Source: Youhaiella tibetensis (GTDB lineage: Bacteria > Pseudomonadota > Alphaproteobacteria > Rhizobiales > Devosiaceae). From it: a stretch of 64,000 bases of DNA. This document shows, one piece after another, positions 1-7,494 of this stretch; the stretch's first letter is position 1, and each line of letters opens with the position of its first letter. The position numbers and the translations under genes were made by a program. The notes beneath the pieces are model-generated. The model saw nothing but the letters and a program-made list of their open reading frames with translations, did not search any database and was not told where the DNA came from. Location of the stretch: positions 2,791,260-2,855,259 of the forward strand of contig NZ_CP041690.1 of NCBI RefSeq assembly GCF_008000755.1. The letters are read 5' to 3'.

Positions 1-162
1 GAGCCCCACGGCCGAGGATGTACGGGCCTTGGCCTGTGGATTGAGGCTGCTCTCGCGCATCGCCGTCTGCAGCAGATAGTCGAAATCCACCCCGTTCTTG
101 TTCCCTGCGGAATTAAGAACGTAGGCCAGACTCTGCGGCACCGAAATCGGCTGAACACCCAT
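1..162 (-). CDS. Lytic transglycosylase-like protein, N-terminal part (cut by window edge)
   Basis: The reading frame starts at ATG 162 and stays open for 54 codons to the edge of the window. The N-terminus has no signal peptide; around residues 30-54 it reads LLQTAMRESSLNPQAKAR and then TSSAVGL, the catalytic-Glu helix of SLT-type (soluble lytic transglycosylase) domains, with Glu37 as the expected acid. Proteins that open directly with this domain and lack a leader occur among flagellar or cell-division muramidases of alphaproteobacteria. The family would cleave peptidoglycan glycan strands. A CtrA-like box lies 49-63 bases upstream. The family call is fairly sure. The exact role cannot be judged because the rest of the gene is outside the window. 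Confidence 0.75.
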   Translation of the reverse strand, partial: MGVQPISVPQSLAYVLNSAGNKNGVDFDYLLQTAMRESSLNPQAKARTSSAVGL

Positions 163-210
163 CGAGGAATCAAACCCTGAAGACCAGGGTTAATAAAACC
201 TGAACAACGG

Positions 211-225
211 TTAACGGCGCATTAA
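211..225. promoter_or_regulatory. Candidate CtrA-binding box
   Basis: TTAA, seven bases, TTAA: TTAACGGCGCATTAA, followed by CC. Read towards the transglycosylase gene it is TTAA-N7-TTAAC, matching the full CtrA consensus of alphaproteobacteria. It sits 49-63 bases upstream of that gene's ATG and overlaps the stop codon of the nitroreductase gene. Binding by CtrA is inferred. Confidence 0.5.
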
Positions 226-800
226 CCTTGCCACTTGGAGACGACTTCCTCGAGCGCCGGACGCGGCCGGTCCTCGATGACCACGCTCGGCGTGCCGATC
301 ATGATGAAGCCCACGAACCGCTCCCCTTCCCGCGCACCCAGCATCGCTGCCGCCTCGGTGTCGTAGCTGTACCAGCGCGTCACCCATTGCGCGGCGTAGC
401 CCAGGGCGTAGGCGGCATGCTCCAGGTTGAACGCCACGTTGCCCGCCGAGATCAGTTGCTCGAAATGCGGAATCTTGGGGCTGGGCTTGGGGGCGGAAAG
501 CACGCCGATCGTCAGTGGCGCCGGCAAGAACTGACGACGTTCGATCTCCATTCCCGCCTCGTCGAGGTTGGAATTGTTGCGCTTGGCGATCTCTGCCAGC
601 TTTTCCCCGGCCCGAATCCGGTCGTCGCCTTCGATCAGGATGAGTCGCCAGGGCGCCAGCTTGCCGTGGTCGGGAACGCGCGTGCCGATAGTGAGAATTT
701 GACGCAGCTCTTCGGGCGAAGGCCCCGGTTCCTTGAGGAATGCCTGGCCTACCGAACGGCGGGTGAGCAGGTAATCGAGCACTTCGGCTTTGACGGTCAT
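222..800 (-). CDS. Nitroreductase family protein (YdjA-like)
   Basis: A 192-residue flavin oxidoreductase of the small single-domain nitroreductase type. The N-terminal TRRSVGQAFL and PDHGKLAPWRLILIEG segments are the FMN-phosphate-contacting motifs of the YdjA subgroup, and the C-terminal GTP...RPRPALEEVVSKW matches its tail. These enzymes are FMN-bound homodimers that use NAD(P)H; the natural substrate is usually unknown. The frame opens further upstream at 854, but ATG 800 is preferred: it is preceded by AAGGA at a normal distance and begins MTVKAEVLDYLL, as family members do. The gene is divergent from the secreted-protein gene at 915. Cytoplasmic by sequence. Confidence 0.88.
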   Translation of the reverse strand: MTVKAEVLDYLLTRRSVGQAFLKEPGPSPEELRQILTIGTRVPDHGKLAPWRLILIEGDDRIRAGEKLAEIAKRNNSNLDEAGMEIERRQFLPAPLTIGVLSAPKPSPKIPHFEQLISAGNVAFNLEHAAYALGYAAQWVTRWYSYDTEAAAMLGAREGERFVGFIMIGTPSVVIEDRPRPALEEVVSKWQG

Positions 801-914
801 GGTCTTGGTCCTTGCGAGCGTGGCGTCCTTATGACACAGCTTTTCCCAATTCAAAGCCTAGAGCTTGTTTCCTGTTCGAATTCCGCCGTCGGGGCGACGG
901 CAAGAGGTTATGTT

Positions 915-1931
915 TTGGCACGCAATTCCTGGGTGATGGCCATCGGCGTCCTGGCCGCTCTGTTCGCGCCGCAACTTGCGGCGGCCCAGGAGGCTCCCGA
1001 GCCGCGCCCACGCGCCGAACACGATGCCGCCCAGGCCCGGGCCGCCGGCGAGACGCCGCCCGAGGCCCCCGCCGACGATGCCGCTTCCGCCCTCGCCGAA
1101 CCGGGCGAAGTTCCCGGCGTCCCCACCGAGACCCCTGCGACCAGCGCCATCGAGGCCGTCACGCAGGCGCCCCAGCCCGTCCATCTCAAGGCCCGGGTCA
1201 CCGACAAGGGCGACATCATTCCCAGCGGCCTTGTCTGGCGCGTCTTCGACACCCGCGCCGACAATAACGGCCAGCTCGCCATGGTCGCCAAGTCGGACGA
1301 TGCCGACGCCACCCTCTCCTTGCCGCCCGGCCAGTACGTCGTGCACGTCGCCTATGGCCGCGCCCAGGCCAGCGACACCATCACCGTCAATCCGGGCGAG
1401 AACGACAAGACCATGGTGCTCGAAGCGGGTGCCCTGCGGCTCAATTCGGCCGTCACTGGCGACATCGCTATCCCCGTCAATCTCGAGCACTTCGATATCT
1501 TCTCGGGTGGCACCAGCGACGCCGACCGCACCCTCGTGGCCCAGAACGTCGCACCCAACGACACCGTCACCCTCAACGCGGGCACCTATCACGTCGTCTC
1601 CTATTTCGGGGACGTCAACGCGGTGGTGCGCGCCGACCTGCGCGTCGAACCCGGTCAATTGACCGAAGCCACGCTCTACCATCGCGCCAGCCAGATCTCG
1701 CTCAAGCTCGTCTCCGAAGCCGGCGGCGAGGCCATTGCCGACGTCGACTGGACCATCAAGTCCTCCGCGGGCGAGACCGTCTTCCAGGAGACCGGTGCAT
1801 TTCCTGCCACAGTGCTCCAGGAAGGCGACTACACCGTCTTGGCCAAGCGGGGCGACACCGTCTACAACCGCGCCTTTCAGGTCGTCCCAGGGCAGCCGCG
1901 CGAAATCGAAGTCCTCACGTCGGTCTACTGA
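915..1931 (+). CDS. Exported beta-rich protein of unknown function
   Basis: A 338-residue protein with a clear signal peptide (hydrophobic stretch about residues 7-20, cleavage likely after PQLAAA). A low-complexity Ala/Pro/Glu linker follows to about residue 75. The rest is beta-rich and seems to hold three similar segments, each ending in a phrase such as PPGQYVVHVAYG, NAGTYHVVSYFG or QEGDYTVLAKRG and followed by a P-G turn. This looks like repeated carboxypeptidase-regulatory-type beta sandwiches. The start is chosen as TTG 915 because AAGAGG lies seven bases before it; ATG 936 is an alternative. The open frame extends back to 228, but that part is antisense to the nitroreductase gene. The gene lies 57 bases upstream of a two-component system, so a periplasmic role linked to that sensor is possible but unproven. 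Confidence 0.75.
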   Translation: MARNSWVMAIGVLAALFAPQLAAAQEAPEPRPRAEHDAAQARAAGETPPEAPADDAASALAEPGEVPGVPTETPATSAIEAVTQAPQPVHLKARVTDKGDIIPSGLVWRVFDTRADNNGQLAMVAKSDDADATLSLPPGQYVVHVAYGRAQASDTITVNPGENDKTMVLEAGALRLNSAVTGDIAIPVNLEHFDIFSGGTSDADRTLVAQNVAPNDTVTLNAGTYHVVSYFGDVNAVVRADLRVEPGQLTEATLYHRASQISLKLVSEAGGEAIADVDWTIKSSAGETVFQETGAFPATVLQEGDYTVLAKRGDTVYNRAFQVVPGQPREIEVLTSVY

Positions 1932-1988
1932 CGTAATCTAGGCGTAACATCGCGCGCTAATCTGGCCCCAACCCAGGGGGTCCCGTCT

Positions 1989-2663
1989 ATGCGCCTACTG
2001 CTTGTGGAGGACGAGGCTGAAATGGCCTCCGCCCTCAGCGCCGCCTTGCTCAAATACGACATGGTCATCGACCATGCGCCCAGCCTCGCCTTCGCCGAGG
2101 AAGCCATCGCCAACCGCGTCCATGACGCATTCCTGCTCGATCGCAACCTGCCCGATGGAGACGGCATCGACCTGATTCCCCTGATCCGCCAGGAAGTAGC
2201 GGGCGCCCCGGTCATCGTGCTCACCGCGCGCGGCTCGCTGGTCGACCGCATCACCGGGCTGGACCAGGGCGCGGACGATTACCTGCCCAAACCCTTCGCC
2301 GTGGAGGAGTTGCTGGCGCGCCTGCGCGCCGTCATGCGCCGCCCCAGCCAGATCGCCGTGAATGTCGGACGCGTGGGCAACCTCACCTACGATTTCTCCA
2401 ACCGCCACGTCAGCATCAAGGACGAGCCCGTCGACCTGCCGCGCCGCGAGCTGCTGGTTCTGGAAACCCTCGTCCAGCGCACCGGCCGCACTGTACTGCG
2501 CTCCTCGCTCGAGGAGGCGGTCTACGGCTTTGACGACGACATCCAGTCCAATGCACTGGACGCCCATGTCTCGCGCCTGCGCCGCAAGCTCTCCGATGCC
2601 GGCGCCACGGTCGAGATCCACACCATTCGCGGGGTCGGTTACCTCATGAAGCAGGCGCGATGA
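1989..2663 (+). CDS. OmpR-family response regulator
   Basis: A 224-residue transcription regulator. The receiver domain (1-115) has the acidic pair Glu7/Asp8, the phosphoacceptor Asp51 (LLDRNLPDGDG), a Thr in VLTAR and the conserved Lys in YLPKPF. The C-terminal winged helix (about 125-222) ends HTIRGVGYLMK, typical of the OmpR/PhoB DNA-binding domain. Its stop overlaps the start of the histidine kinase gene by four bases (ATGA), so the two are translationally coupled. The target genes are unknown; the secreted protein upstream is an obvious candidate partner or target. Confidence 0.93.
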   Translation: MRLLLVEDEAEMASALSAALLKYDMVIDHAPSLAFAEEAIANRVHDAFLLDRNLPDGDGIDLIPLIRQEVAGAPVIVLTARGSLVDRITGLDQGADDYLPKPFAVEELLARLRAVMRRPSQIAVNVGRVGNLTYDFSNRHVSIKDEPVDLPRRELLVLETLVQRTGRTVLRSSLEEAVYGFDDDIQSNALDAHVSRLRRKLSDAGATVEIHTIRGVGYLMKQAR

Positions 2664-4036
2664 ACCCAGCCTCCAAGTTCTGGCGCGGTCTGCGCACCTA
2701 TCAATGGTTCAAGCCCAACTCCCTCAAGCGCCGGCTCGTCTGGCGCCTTATGCTTTTGCACGGGATCACCTTCGTGGTGTTCACCGCCGCCATCTGGATC
2801 TTCATCATCTCGCTGGGCGGCAAGGCCGACCTCGTCGATGACAGCATGATCGACCACATCGCCGAGTCGCTCGTCCACGATGCCGACGGCAAGCTGGTGC
2901 TCGAAGATACCGACGGCATGAAATGGGTGCGAACCAACGAATACTGGTTCGTGGCGCGCGACAGCGAGGGCCAGACCGTTTCCGAGGGCACGCCGCCCGA
3001 GATGTTCCGGCCGGTGGTCGACAAGCTCGGCACGCTCGACTACGCCCAGATTCGCATCAAGGACGACCAGCCCGAGCAGGTGAACGTGCGCAAGCGCGAC
3101 ACCCGCGCCGGGCAGGTCTACATCGTCGTCGGCACCGACGCCTCGGTTTCCGCGCTGCTCGCGGTCGTGGTCGTTTCCCTGATTCTCTTCCTGCCCATCA
3201 CCGCGCTGCTGGCCCTCGTCACGGGAATCGCGATTCCCTTGATCGTGCGCAAGTCGCTGCGCGGCGTCGCCCTGGCCGAAGCCGACGCCTCCAAGATCGA
3301 CTTCGACCAGCGCGGCAAGCGCCTTTCGGTCGATCGCATCCCCTGGGAGGTCAAATCGCTGGTCGCCGCCGTCAACGACGCCCTTTCGCGGCTCGATGAG
3401 GGCTACGAGCGCCACAAGCGCTTCCTTGCCGACGCCGCTCACGAGCTCAAGACACCCATCGCCATCCTCCAGACCCGCATCGACGCTCTGCCCGAGAGCC
3501 AGGACAAGGGCCGGCTGATCGCCGACGTCTCCCGGCTCGGCGGCCTTGCCGAGCAACTGCTGGACCTCCAGCGCTTCCAGCACCAGCCGCCCGACTTCAA
3601 GGAAGTGGACCTGGTCGAGCTGGCGGGAAACGTCGTGGCCGACCTCGCGCCCATCGCCATCGCCGCCGGCTACAAGATCAGTTTCGATGCCGACCAGCGC
3701 CGCGTCCTCATCCAGGGCGATTGGGTTGCGCTGGAGCGCGCGCTCTCCAACCTCGTGCAGAACGCCATCGCCCATGGCGGCAATAGCGGCACGATCTCGG
3801 TCTATGTCGAGCGCTGCGGCACGATCGAGGTAAGCGACGGCGGCCCGGGCATCCCCGAGGAAGACCGCGACCGGATTTTCGAGCCCTTCTATCGCCTGCG
3901 CCCGATGACCGGCGGCCATGGCCTCGGCCTCAACCTGGCGCGCGACATCGCCAACCGGCACAACGGCCACATCTCGGTGACCGACGGGCCGGAGGGCGGC
4001 GCCAGTTTCAGGCTCAGTCTTCCAAGGACGGCATGA
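2660..4036 (+). CDS. Membrane sensor histidine kinase
   Basis: A 458-residue kinase paired with the preceding response regulator. Transmembrane helix 1 (about 31-52) and helix 2 (about 163-193) enclose a periplasmic sensor of about 110 residues. The following cytoplasmic linker is HAMP-like. The H-box is DAAHELKTPIAIL with phosphoacceptor His261. The ATPase domain shows the N-box NLVQNAIAHG, G1 DGGPGIP, F-box IFEPFYRL and G2 GHGLGLNLA. All catalytic motifs are intact. The sensor domain resembles nothing I can name, so the signal is unknown. An intrinsic terminator follows directly, so the regulator-kinase pair ends the transcript. Confidence 0.93.
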   Translation: MNPASKFWRGLRTYQWFKPNSLKRRLVWRLMLLHGITFVVFTAAIWIFIISLGGKADLVDDSMIDHIAESLVHDADGKLVLEDTDGMKWVRTNEYWFVARDSEGQTVSEGTPPEMFRPVVDKLGTLDYAQIRIKDDQPEQVNVRKRDTRAGQVYIVVGTDASVSALLAVVVVSLILFLPITALLALVTGIAIPLIVRKSLRGVALAEADASKIDFDQRGKRLSVDRIPWEVKSLVAAVNDALSRLDEGYERHKRFLADAAHELKTPIAILQTRIDALPESQDKGRLIADVSRLGGLAEQLLDLQRFQHQPPDFKEVDLVELAGNVVADLAPIAIAAGYKISFDADQRRVLIQGDWVALERALSNLVQNAIAHGGNSGTISVYVERCGTIEVSDGGPGIPEEDRDRIFEPFYRLRPMTGGHGLGLNLARDIANRHNGHISVTDGPEGGASFRLSLPRTA

Positions 4037-4040
4037 AGGA

Positions 4041-4064
4041 AGGGCGGCTCGACCGCCCTTTTTC
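4041..4064 (+). terminator. Intrinsic terminator after the two-component operon
   Basis: A seven-pair stem AGGGCGG / CCGCCCT with loop CTCGA, followed by a run of T. It begins five bases after the kinase stop codon. Confidence 0.8.
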
Positions 4065-4197
4065 GTTCCCTCAGCCACCCCAGCCGCATTGTGCCCGCGC
4101 CGCGCAATGCTCTCGCAATCTGAGGGGGCACAATGGGTCCTGTCAGTTCGCGCTGCCTCGGCAGCCGATCCTCCCATGCCCCTCGGAGTAATGAGTT

Positions 4198-4824
4198 ATG
4201 CCCACGCCCCTCGCTCGTGTCCTCGTGCTCGGCGCCGCGCTCCTCCCCGCGCTCGCCGCCGCCCCTGCCCTGGCCCAGGACCGCTACGCGCAACCCTATT
4301 ACGGTGCTTCCGACCCCTGGACCGGCTTCTATGCCGGTGTGCTCGGCGGCGTCAGCACCAAGGAACTGCCCAACGTCTTCGCCGGCAACAACCTGATGGG
4401 TGGCGTCGTGGCCGGCTACACCTCCTCCTTCGGCCCGGCCGTGCTTGGGGCTGAACTGGAAGGCACCTATACGCTGGGCAAGGAATACAGCCTGACCAGC
4501 AACGCCGCCCTCGCCCAGAGCTGGGCAGGCGTCGCCAAGCTCAAGGCCGGCGTCGCCTTCGACGACATCCTGCTCTATGGCACCGCCGGCTACGGCTGGG
4601 CGCGCCTCGACCCCAAGGGCAACGTCGCCTCCGACGCCCGCTGGGCCGGCGGCTTCACCTATGGCGGTGGCGCCGAATTCGCCTTCCGCAACGGCATGTC
4701 GATCAAGCTCGAATACACCCAGTCGCGCTACGACAACGTCGAATCTACCCTCGTGGGCGGCGCCAAGCGCACCGACAACCTCGTGAACCACGCGATCAAG
4801 GCCGGTTTCAACTACCGGTTCTGA
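4198..4824 (+). CDS. Outer-membrane beta-barrel protein (Omp25/porin-like family)
   Basis: A 208-residue protein with a signal peptide (cleavage likely after PALA, residue about 23). Typical beta-barrel composition follows: WTGFYAGVLGG at the start of the mature domain, alternating aromatic and small residues, and a terminal Phe (FNYRF) as in proteins inserted by the BAM complex. This matches the eight-stranded Omp25/Omp31/heat-resistant-agglutinin-like barrels common in Rhizobiales, which bridge or stabilise the outer membrane and are often surface antigens. GGAG lies ten bases before the ATG. The next gene, a BA14K-family protein, is 20 bases downstream and probably cotranscribed, giving a small envelope-protein operon. 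Confidence 0.88.
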   Translation: MPTPLARVLVLGAALLPALAAAPALAQDRYAQPYYGASDPWTGFYAGVLGGVSTKELPNVFAGNNLMGGVVAGYTSSFGPAVLGAELEGTYTLGKEYSLTSNAALAQSWAGVAKLKAGVAFDDILLYGTAGYGWARLDPKGNVASDARWAGGFTYGGGAEFAFRNGMSIKLEYTQSRYDNVESTLVGGAKRTDNLVNHAIKAGFNYRF

Positions 4825-4844
4825 CGCCCTGCGGGAGCAGCAAC

Positions 4845-5246
4845 ATGGCTACGAAAGTCCCCGTGCTTCTTGCGACGCTGGCAGTCGTGCTGACCGGCAT
4901 CCTCCCCGCGAACGCCGCCGAGTGGTACTCGGCCGACGATCGCTGGACCGCCTACTCGCTCCGCGATTGCCGCTATGTGCGCGACCGGTACGAGCGCAGG
5001 AACTGCGAGCGCTTCTTTCGCCCCGAAGCCAGCAAGGACGACGATATCGGCGCCGCCATCGGCATCGGCATCATCGGCCTGACCATCGGGGCCATCATCG
5101 CCGGCGCCGCCGCGGAACAGGACAAGTCCGCGGCCAAGAAGGAGCGCGACCGCTGGCTCGTCTACTGCTCGACCAAATATCGCAGCTTCGATCCGCAATC
5201 GGGCACGTTCCTGGCCCGAGACGGGCTGCGATATCCCTGCCGGTGA
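4845..5246 (+). CDS. BA14K-family envelope protein
   Basis: A 133-residue exported protein. The signal peptide runs to about residue 25 (cleavage after NAAA). A basic Tyr/Arg-rich segment follows, then a glycine/isoleucine-rich hydrophobic helix (about 68-88), and finally the motif CSTKYRSFDPQSGTFLARDG at 104-123 ending RYPCR. That last part is the BA14K signature, known from the Brucella abortus 14-kDa immunoreactive, lectin-like protein. Two Cys flank the motif. It is probably anchored in the membrane or periplasm. It follows the outer-membrane barrel gene by 20 bases and likely shares its transcript. Confidence 0.82.
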   Translation: MATKVPVLLATLAVVLTGILPANAAEWYSADDRWTAYSLRDCRYVRDRYERRNCERFFRPEASKDDDIGAAIGIGIIGLTIGAIIAGAAAEQDKSAAKKERDRWLVYCSTKYRSFDPQSGTFLARDGLRYPCR

Positions 5247-5579
5247 CTCCGCCCCAATCCCCGTGGCACCGACAGGGATCCCTACCGACGTCGTGACCGG
5301 CCAGCCGGCCCGCCATGCGCGGCTCCAGAGGGTCTTGCTTACCGCCTGGAGCCGGTCGGCCGGCGCGATTTTCGGGGGGCGTGCTGCCGCCGTGGCCCCA
5401 GCCACGGCGGCAGTTCCTTGTGATCTCTACAAGATTGCGGAAACCATCATCGCAACCTGGGCCATATTTTTGCTGTTTCAAGGCTACGCAATGCTGCGTC
5501 CCGCTAGCTTTGGCTATTGAAGACAAGCATCCGGTGGCACAGATTGCGCCACAAATTCTGGCGAATGGAGAAAATTGCC
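5247..5579. other. Intergenic stretch of 333 bases
   Basis: No convincing gene here. The short open frames have no ribosome site and no recognisable product. It holds a perfect 12-pair hairpin at 5384-5413 and, towards its 3' end, a region of lower GC (about 5420-5575) that is the likely promoter and leader region of the exported-protein gene starting at 5580. Confidence 0.6.
5384..5419 (+). terminator. Strong hairpin, probable terminator of the Omp/BA14K operon
   Basis: Perfect inverted repeat CTGCCGCCGTGG / CCACGGCGGCAG, 12 pairs, with loop CCCCAG. It is followed by TTCCTT rather than a clean T run, so termination may be partial or the hairpin may protect the 3' end of the mRNA. Confidence 0.5.
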
Positions 5580-7421
5580 ATGCCGTTGACCAAGAGCGCG
5601 CCCCGCGTGAGCCTGCAAGCCCTGGCCGTAGCAGCAATGATGAGCGTGGCGCTCCCTGCCGCCGCCCTCGCCCAGGAGGCGCCCCGCACGCGCGAAAGCG
5701 CGCCGCGCGTCGAAAGCCCCGCAGCCGCTGCCGCAGCGACCGAGGCTGCCGGCGAAGCGAATTTCTCCATCGACATCCCCACGGTCGACACCGTCGATTC
5801 CAACATGGACGAGGCCACGATCCGCGCCATCCTCACCGGTGGCCTGGCTGATCACGCCACCGAGCTGGCCGGCCTCAACGCCAAGTCCATTTCCATCCCC
5901 GAGATCACCCTGAGCTATTCGATGCCGCCCATGGAAGGCAAGGCAGAGGCCGGCAAGGTGGTCTATTCGGACGTGGTGCTGACCGACGTCGTCAACGGCG
6001 TCGCCGCTTCCGTGGCCGTGGGCGGCGCCAGCGTCGATGCCGGCCCCGAGGGCTCGTTCACCTTCGGCAAGATGTCGACCGGCATGTTCGATATCGGCGG
6101 CATGCTGGCCTTCTACGGCATGGTTCCCGGCGCTTCCGCCGATCAGCCGCTCAAGACCATCTACAAGGATTTCAAGTTCGAGGGCGGCAAGTTCACCGCA
6201 CCCGAAGCCACCTGCACGATCGGCGAGGCCTCGCTGGCCGAGTTCAAGGCACGCCCGCTCAAGACCTCGTTCTCGGACCTTATGGCCCTTGCCCAGGGCA
6301 TGGAAGCGCGTGGCGACGACAAGCCCACTGCCGAGGAAATCTCGCAGATGGTTGCCTTCTATGCCGACTTCCTCAACGCCTTCGAATCCACGCCCTTCGA
6401 GTTCACGGGCCTTGATTGCACGGGCACGTCCGAAGACGGCAAGCCGGTAACGGTCGCCGTCGGCCCCATCACCATCGGCGGCTTCTCGAAGAATACCTAT
6501 CCGCAGATCGAAGCCAAGGACATCAAGGTCAACGTCGAGGGCGACGGTTACCTCAACCTGGCCAGCGTCACCTTCAAGAGCTTCGACTTCTCCTCCACGC
6601 TGGCCGCGCTCGAGGAATCGGGCGGTGCCATCGATGACACCTGGCTCGAGGCCAATGGCCGCCGCCTCATCCCCTCCTTCGGCGGCTTTGCCTTCACGGG
6701 GCTGGACATGGACATGCCCGACACCGAAAGCCCGGGCGAGCGCATCCAGGCCTCTGTCGGCTCGTTCGACCTGTCGCTGGGCAACTACATCAACGGCGTC
6801 CCGGCCGACATCGCGTCCACGGCCAAGAACATCGTGGTCTCCCTGCCCGCCGATTCCGAAGATGAAGGCATCCAGCAGCTGCTGACGCTGGGCATCGACA
6901 AGATCGAGGCGGGTTACAACTTCGCGGCGACCTGGGACGAACCCAGCAACACCATCGCCATCAAGGATCTCTCCTTCGACGGCGCCAACCTGGGTGCACT
7001 GGCTCTCGCCGGCACCATCGGCAACGCCACCCCGGACCTCTTCGCCCTCGACAACAATACCGCCCTCTTCGCGGCCATGGGCCTGACGGTCAAGGACGCC
7101 AAGGTCGACGTCAAGGATGCCGGCTTGGCCGACATCGTGTTCCAGAAGATGGCGACCGAACAAGGCCAGACGGTCGATCAGGTCCGCAGCGCCCTCTCCG
7201 GTGTCGCTGGCGGCACCGCCCTCGCCCTGCTCGGCGGCGGGCCGGACGCCCAGAAGCTCTCGGGCGCCCTCGCCAGCTTCCTCACCGGCAACGCCAAGTC
7301 GCTCTCGGTCTCGGCCACCGCCAAGAACGAAGCGGGGCTGGGGCTGCCCGAGCTGAGCGCCCTGCAGTCCAACCCGATGGCGCTCTCCAGCCAGGTCACC
7401 GTCGACGCCACCGCCCAATAA
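5580..7421 (+). CDS. Large exported protein of unknown function
   Basis: A 613-residue protein with a signal peptide (about residues 1-32, cleavage after ALAQ), then an Ala/Glu-rich linker to about 60 and a long mature region without membrane segments. The mature part is acidic, rich in Gly, Ala and Asp, and contains only a pair of Cys (TCTIGEAS and LDCTGTSED). Phrases such as VTFKSFDFSSTLAAL and IKDLSFDGANLGALALAG suggest repeating beta-strand and helix units like those of AsmA-type or other envelope scaffold proteins, but I cannot assign a family. The start is ATG 5580 because GGAGA lies eight bases before it; the frame could open at 5517 or 5565 without a leader-like ribosome site. A terminator follows. 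Confidence 0.7.
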   Translation: MPLTKSAPRVSLQALAVAAMMSVALPAAALAQEAPRTRESAPRVESPAAAAAATEAAGEANFSIDIPTVDTVDSNMDEATIRAILTGGLADHATELAGLNAKSISIPEITLSYSMPPMEGKAEAGKVVYSDVVLTDVVNGVAASVAVGGASVDAGPEGSFTFGKMSTGMFDIGGMLAFYGMVPGASADQPLKTIYKDFKFEGGKFTAPEATCTIGEASLAEFKARPLKTSFSDLMALAQGMEARGDDKPTAEEISQMVAFYADFLNAFESTPFEFTGLDCTGTSEDGKPVTVAVGPITIGGFSKNTYPQIEAKDIKVNVEGDGYLNLASVTFKSFDFSSTLAALEESGGAIDDTWLEANGRRLIPSFGGFAFTGLDMDMPDTESPGERIQASVGSFDLSLGNYINGVPADIASTAKNIVVSLPADSEDEGIQQLLTLGIDKIEAGYNFAATWDEPSNTIAIKDLSFDGANLGALALAGTIGNATPDLFALDNNTALFAAMGLTVKDAKVDVKDAGLADIVFQKMATEQGQTVDQVRSALSGVAGGTALALLGGGPDAQKLSGALASFLTGNAKSLSVSATAKNEAGLGLPELSALQSNPMALSSQVTVDATAQ

Positions 7422-7440
7422 ACGGCGCGACCGGCAAACA

Positions 7441-7476
7441 AAAAAGGCCCGCTCCAGCGATGGAGCGGGCCTTTCT
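7441..7476. terminator. Bidirectional intrinsic terminator
   Basis: Stem GGCCCGCTCCA / TGGAGCGGGCC (11 pairs, loop GCGA), flanked by an A run on the left and TTTCT on the right. It lies between the convergent exported-protein gene and thrS and can serve both. Confidence 0.85.
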
Positions 7477-7494
7477 GATTCAGGGTCTGCGGTT

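Noticed and set aside
228-914. Plus-strand open frame joined in phase to the exported-protein gene
   Set aside because: It runs antisense to the nitroreductase gene and has no signal or family features; a signal peptide with a ribosome site starts at 915.
2639-4177. Minus-strand open frame of 512 codons across the histidine kinase gene
   Set aside because: It is a high-GC shadow frame. The plus-strand frame has all the kinase motifs, and the shadow product is Gly/Ala/Asp-rich without domains.
5514-7418. Minus-strand open frame of 634 codons opposite the exported protein
   Set aside because: The codon positions are exact mirror images, and the product is repetitive in Gly, Arg and Asp. The plus strand has the signal peptide, ribosome site and terminator.
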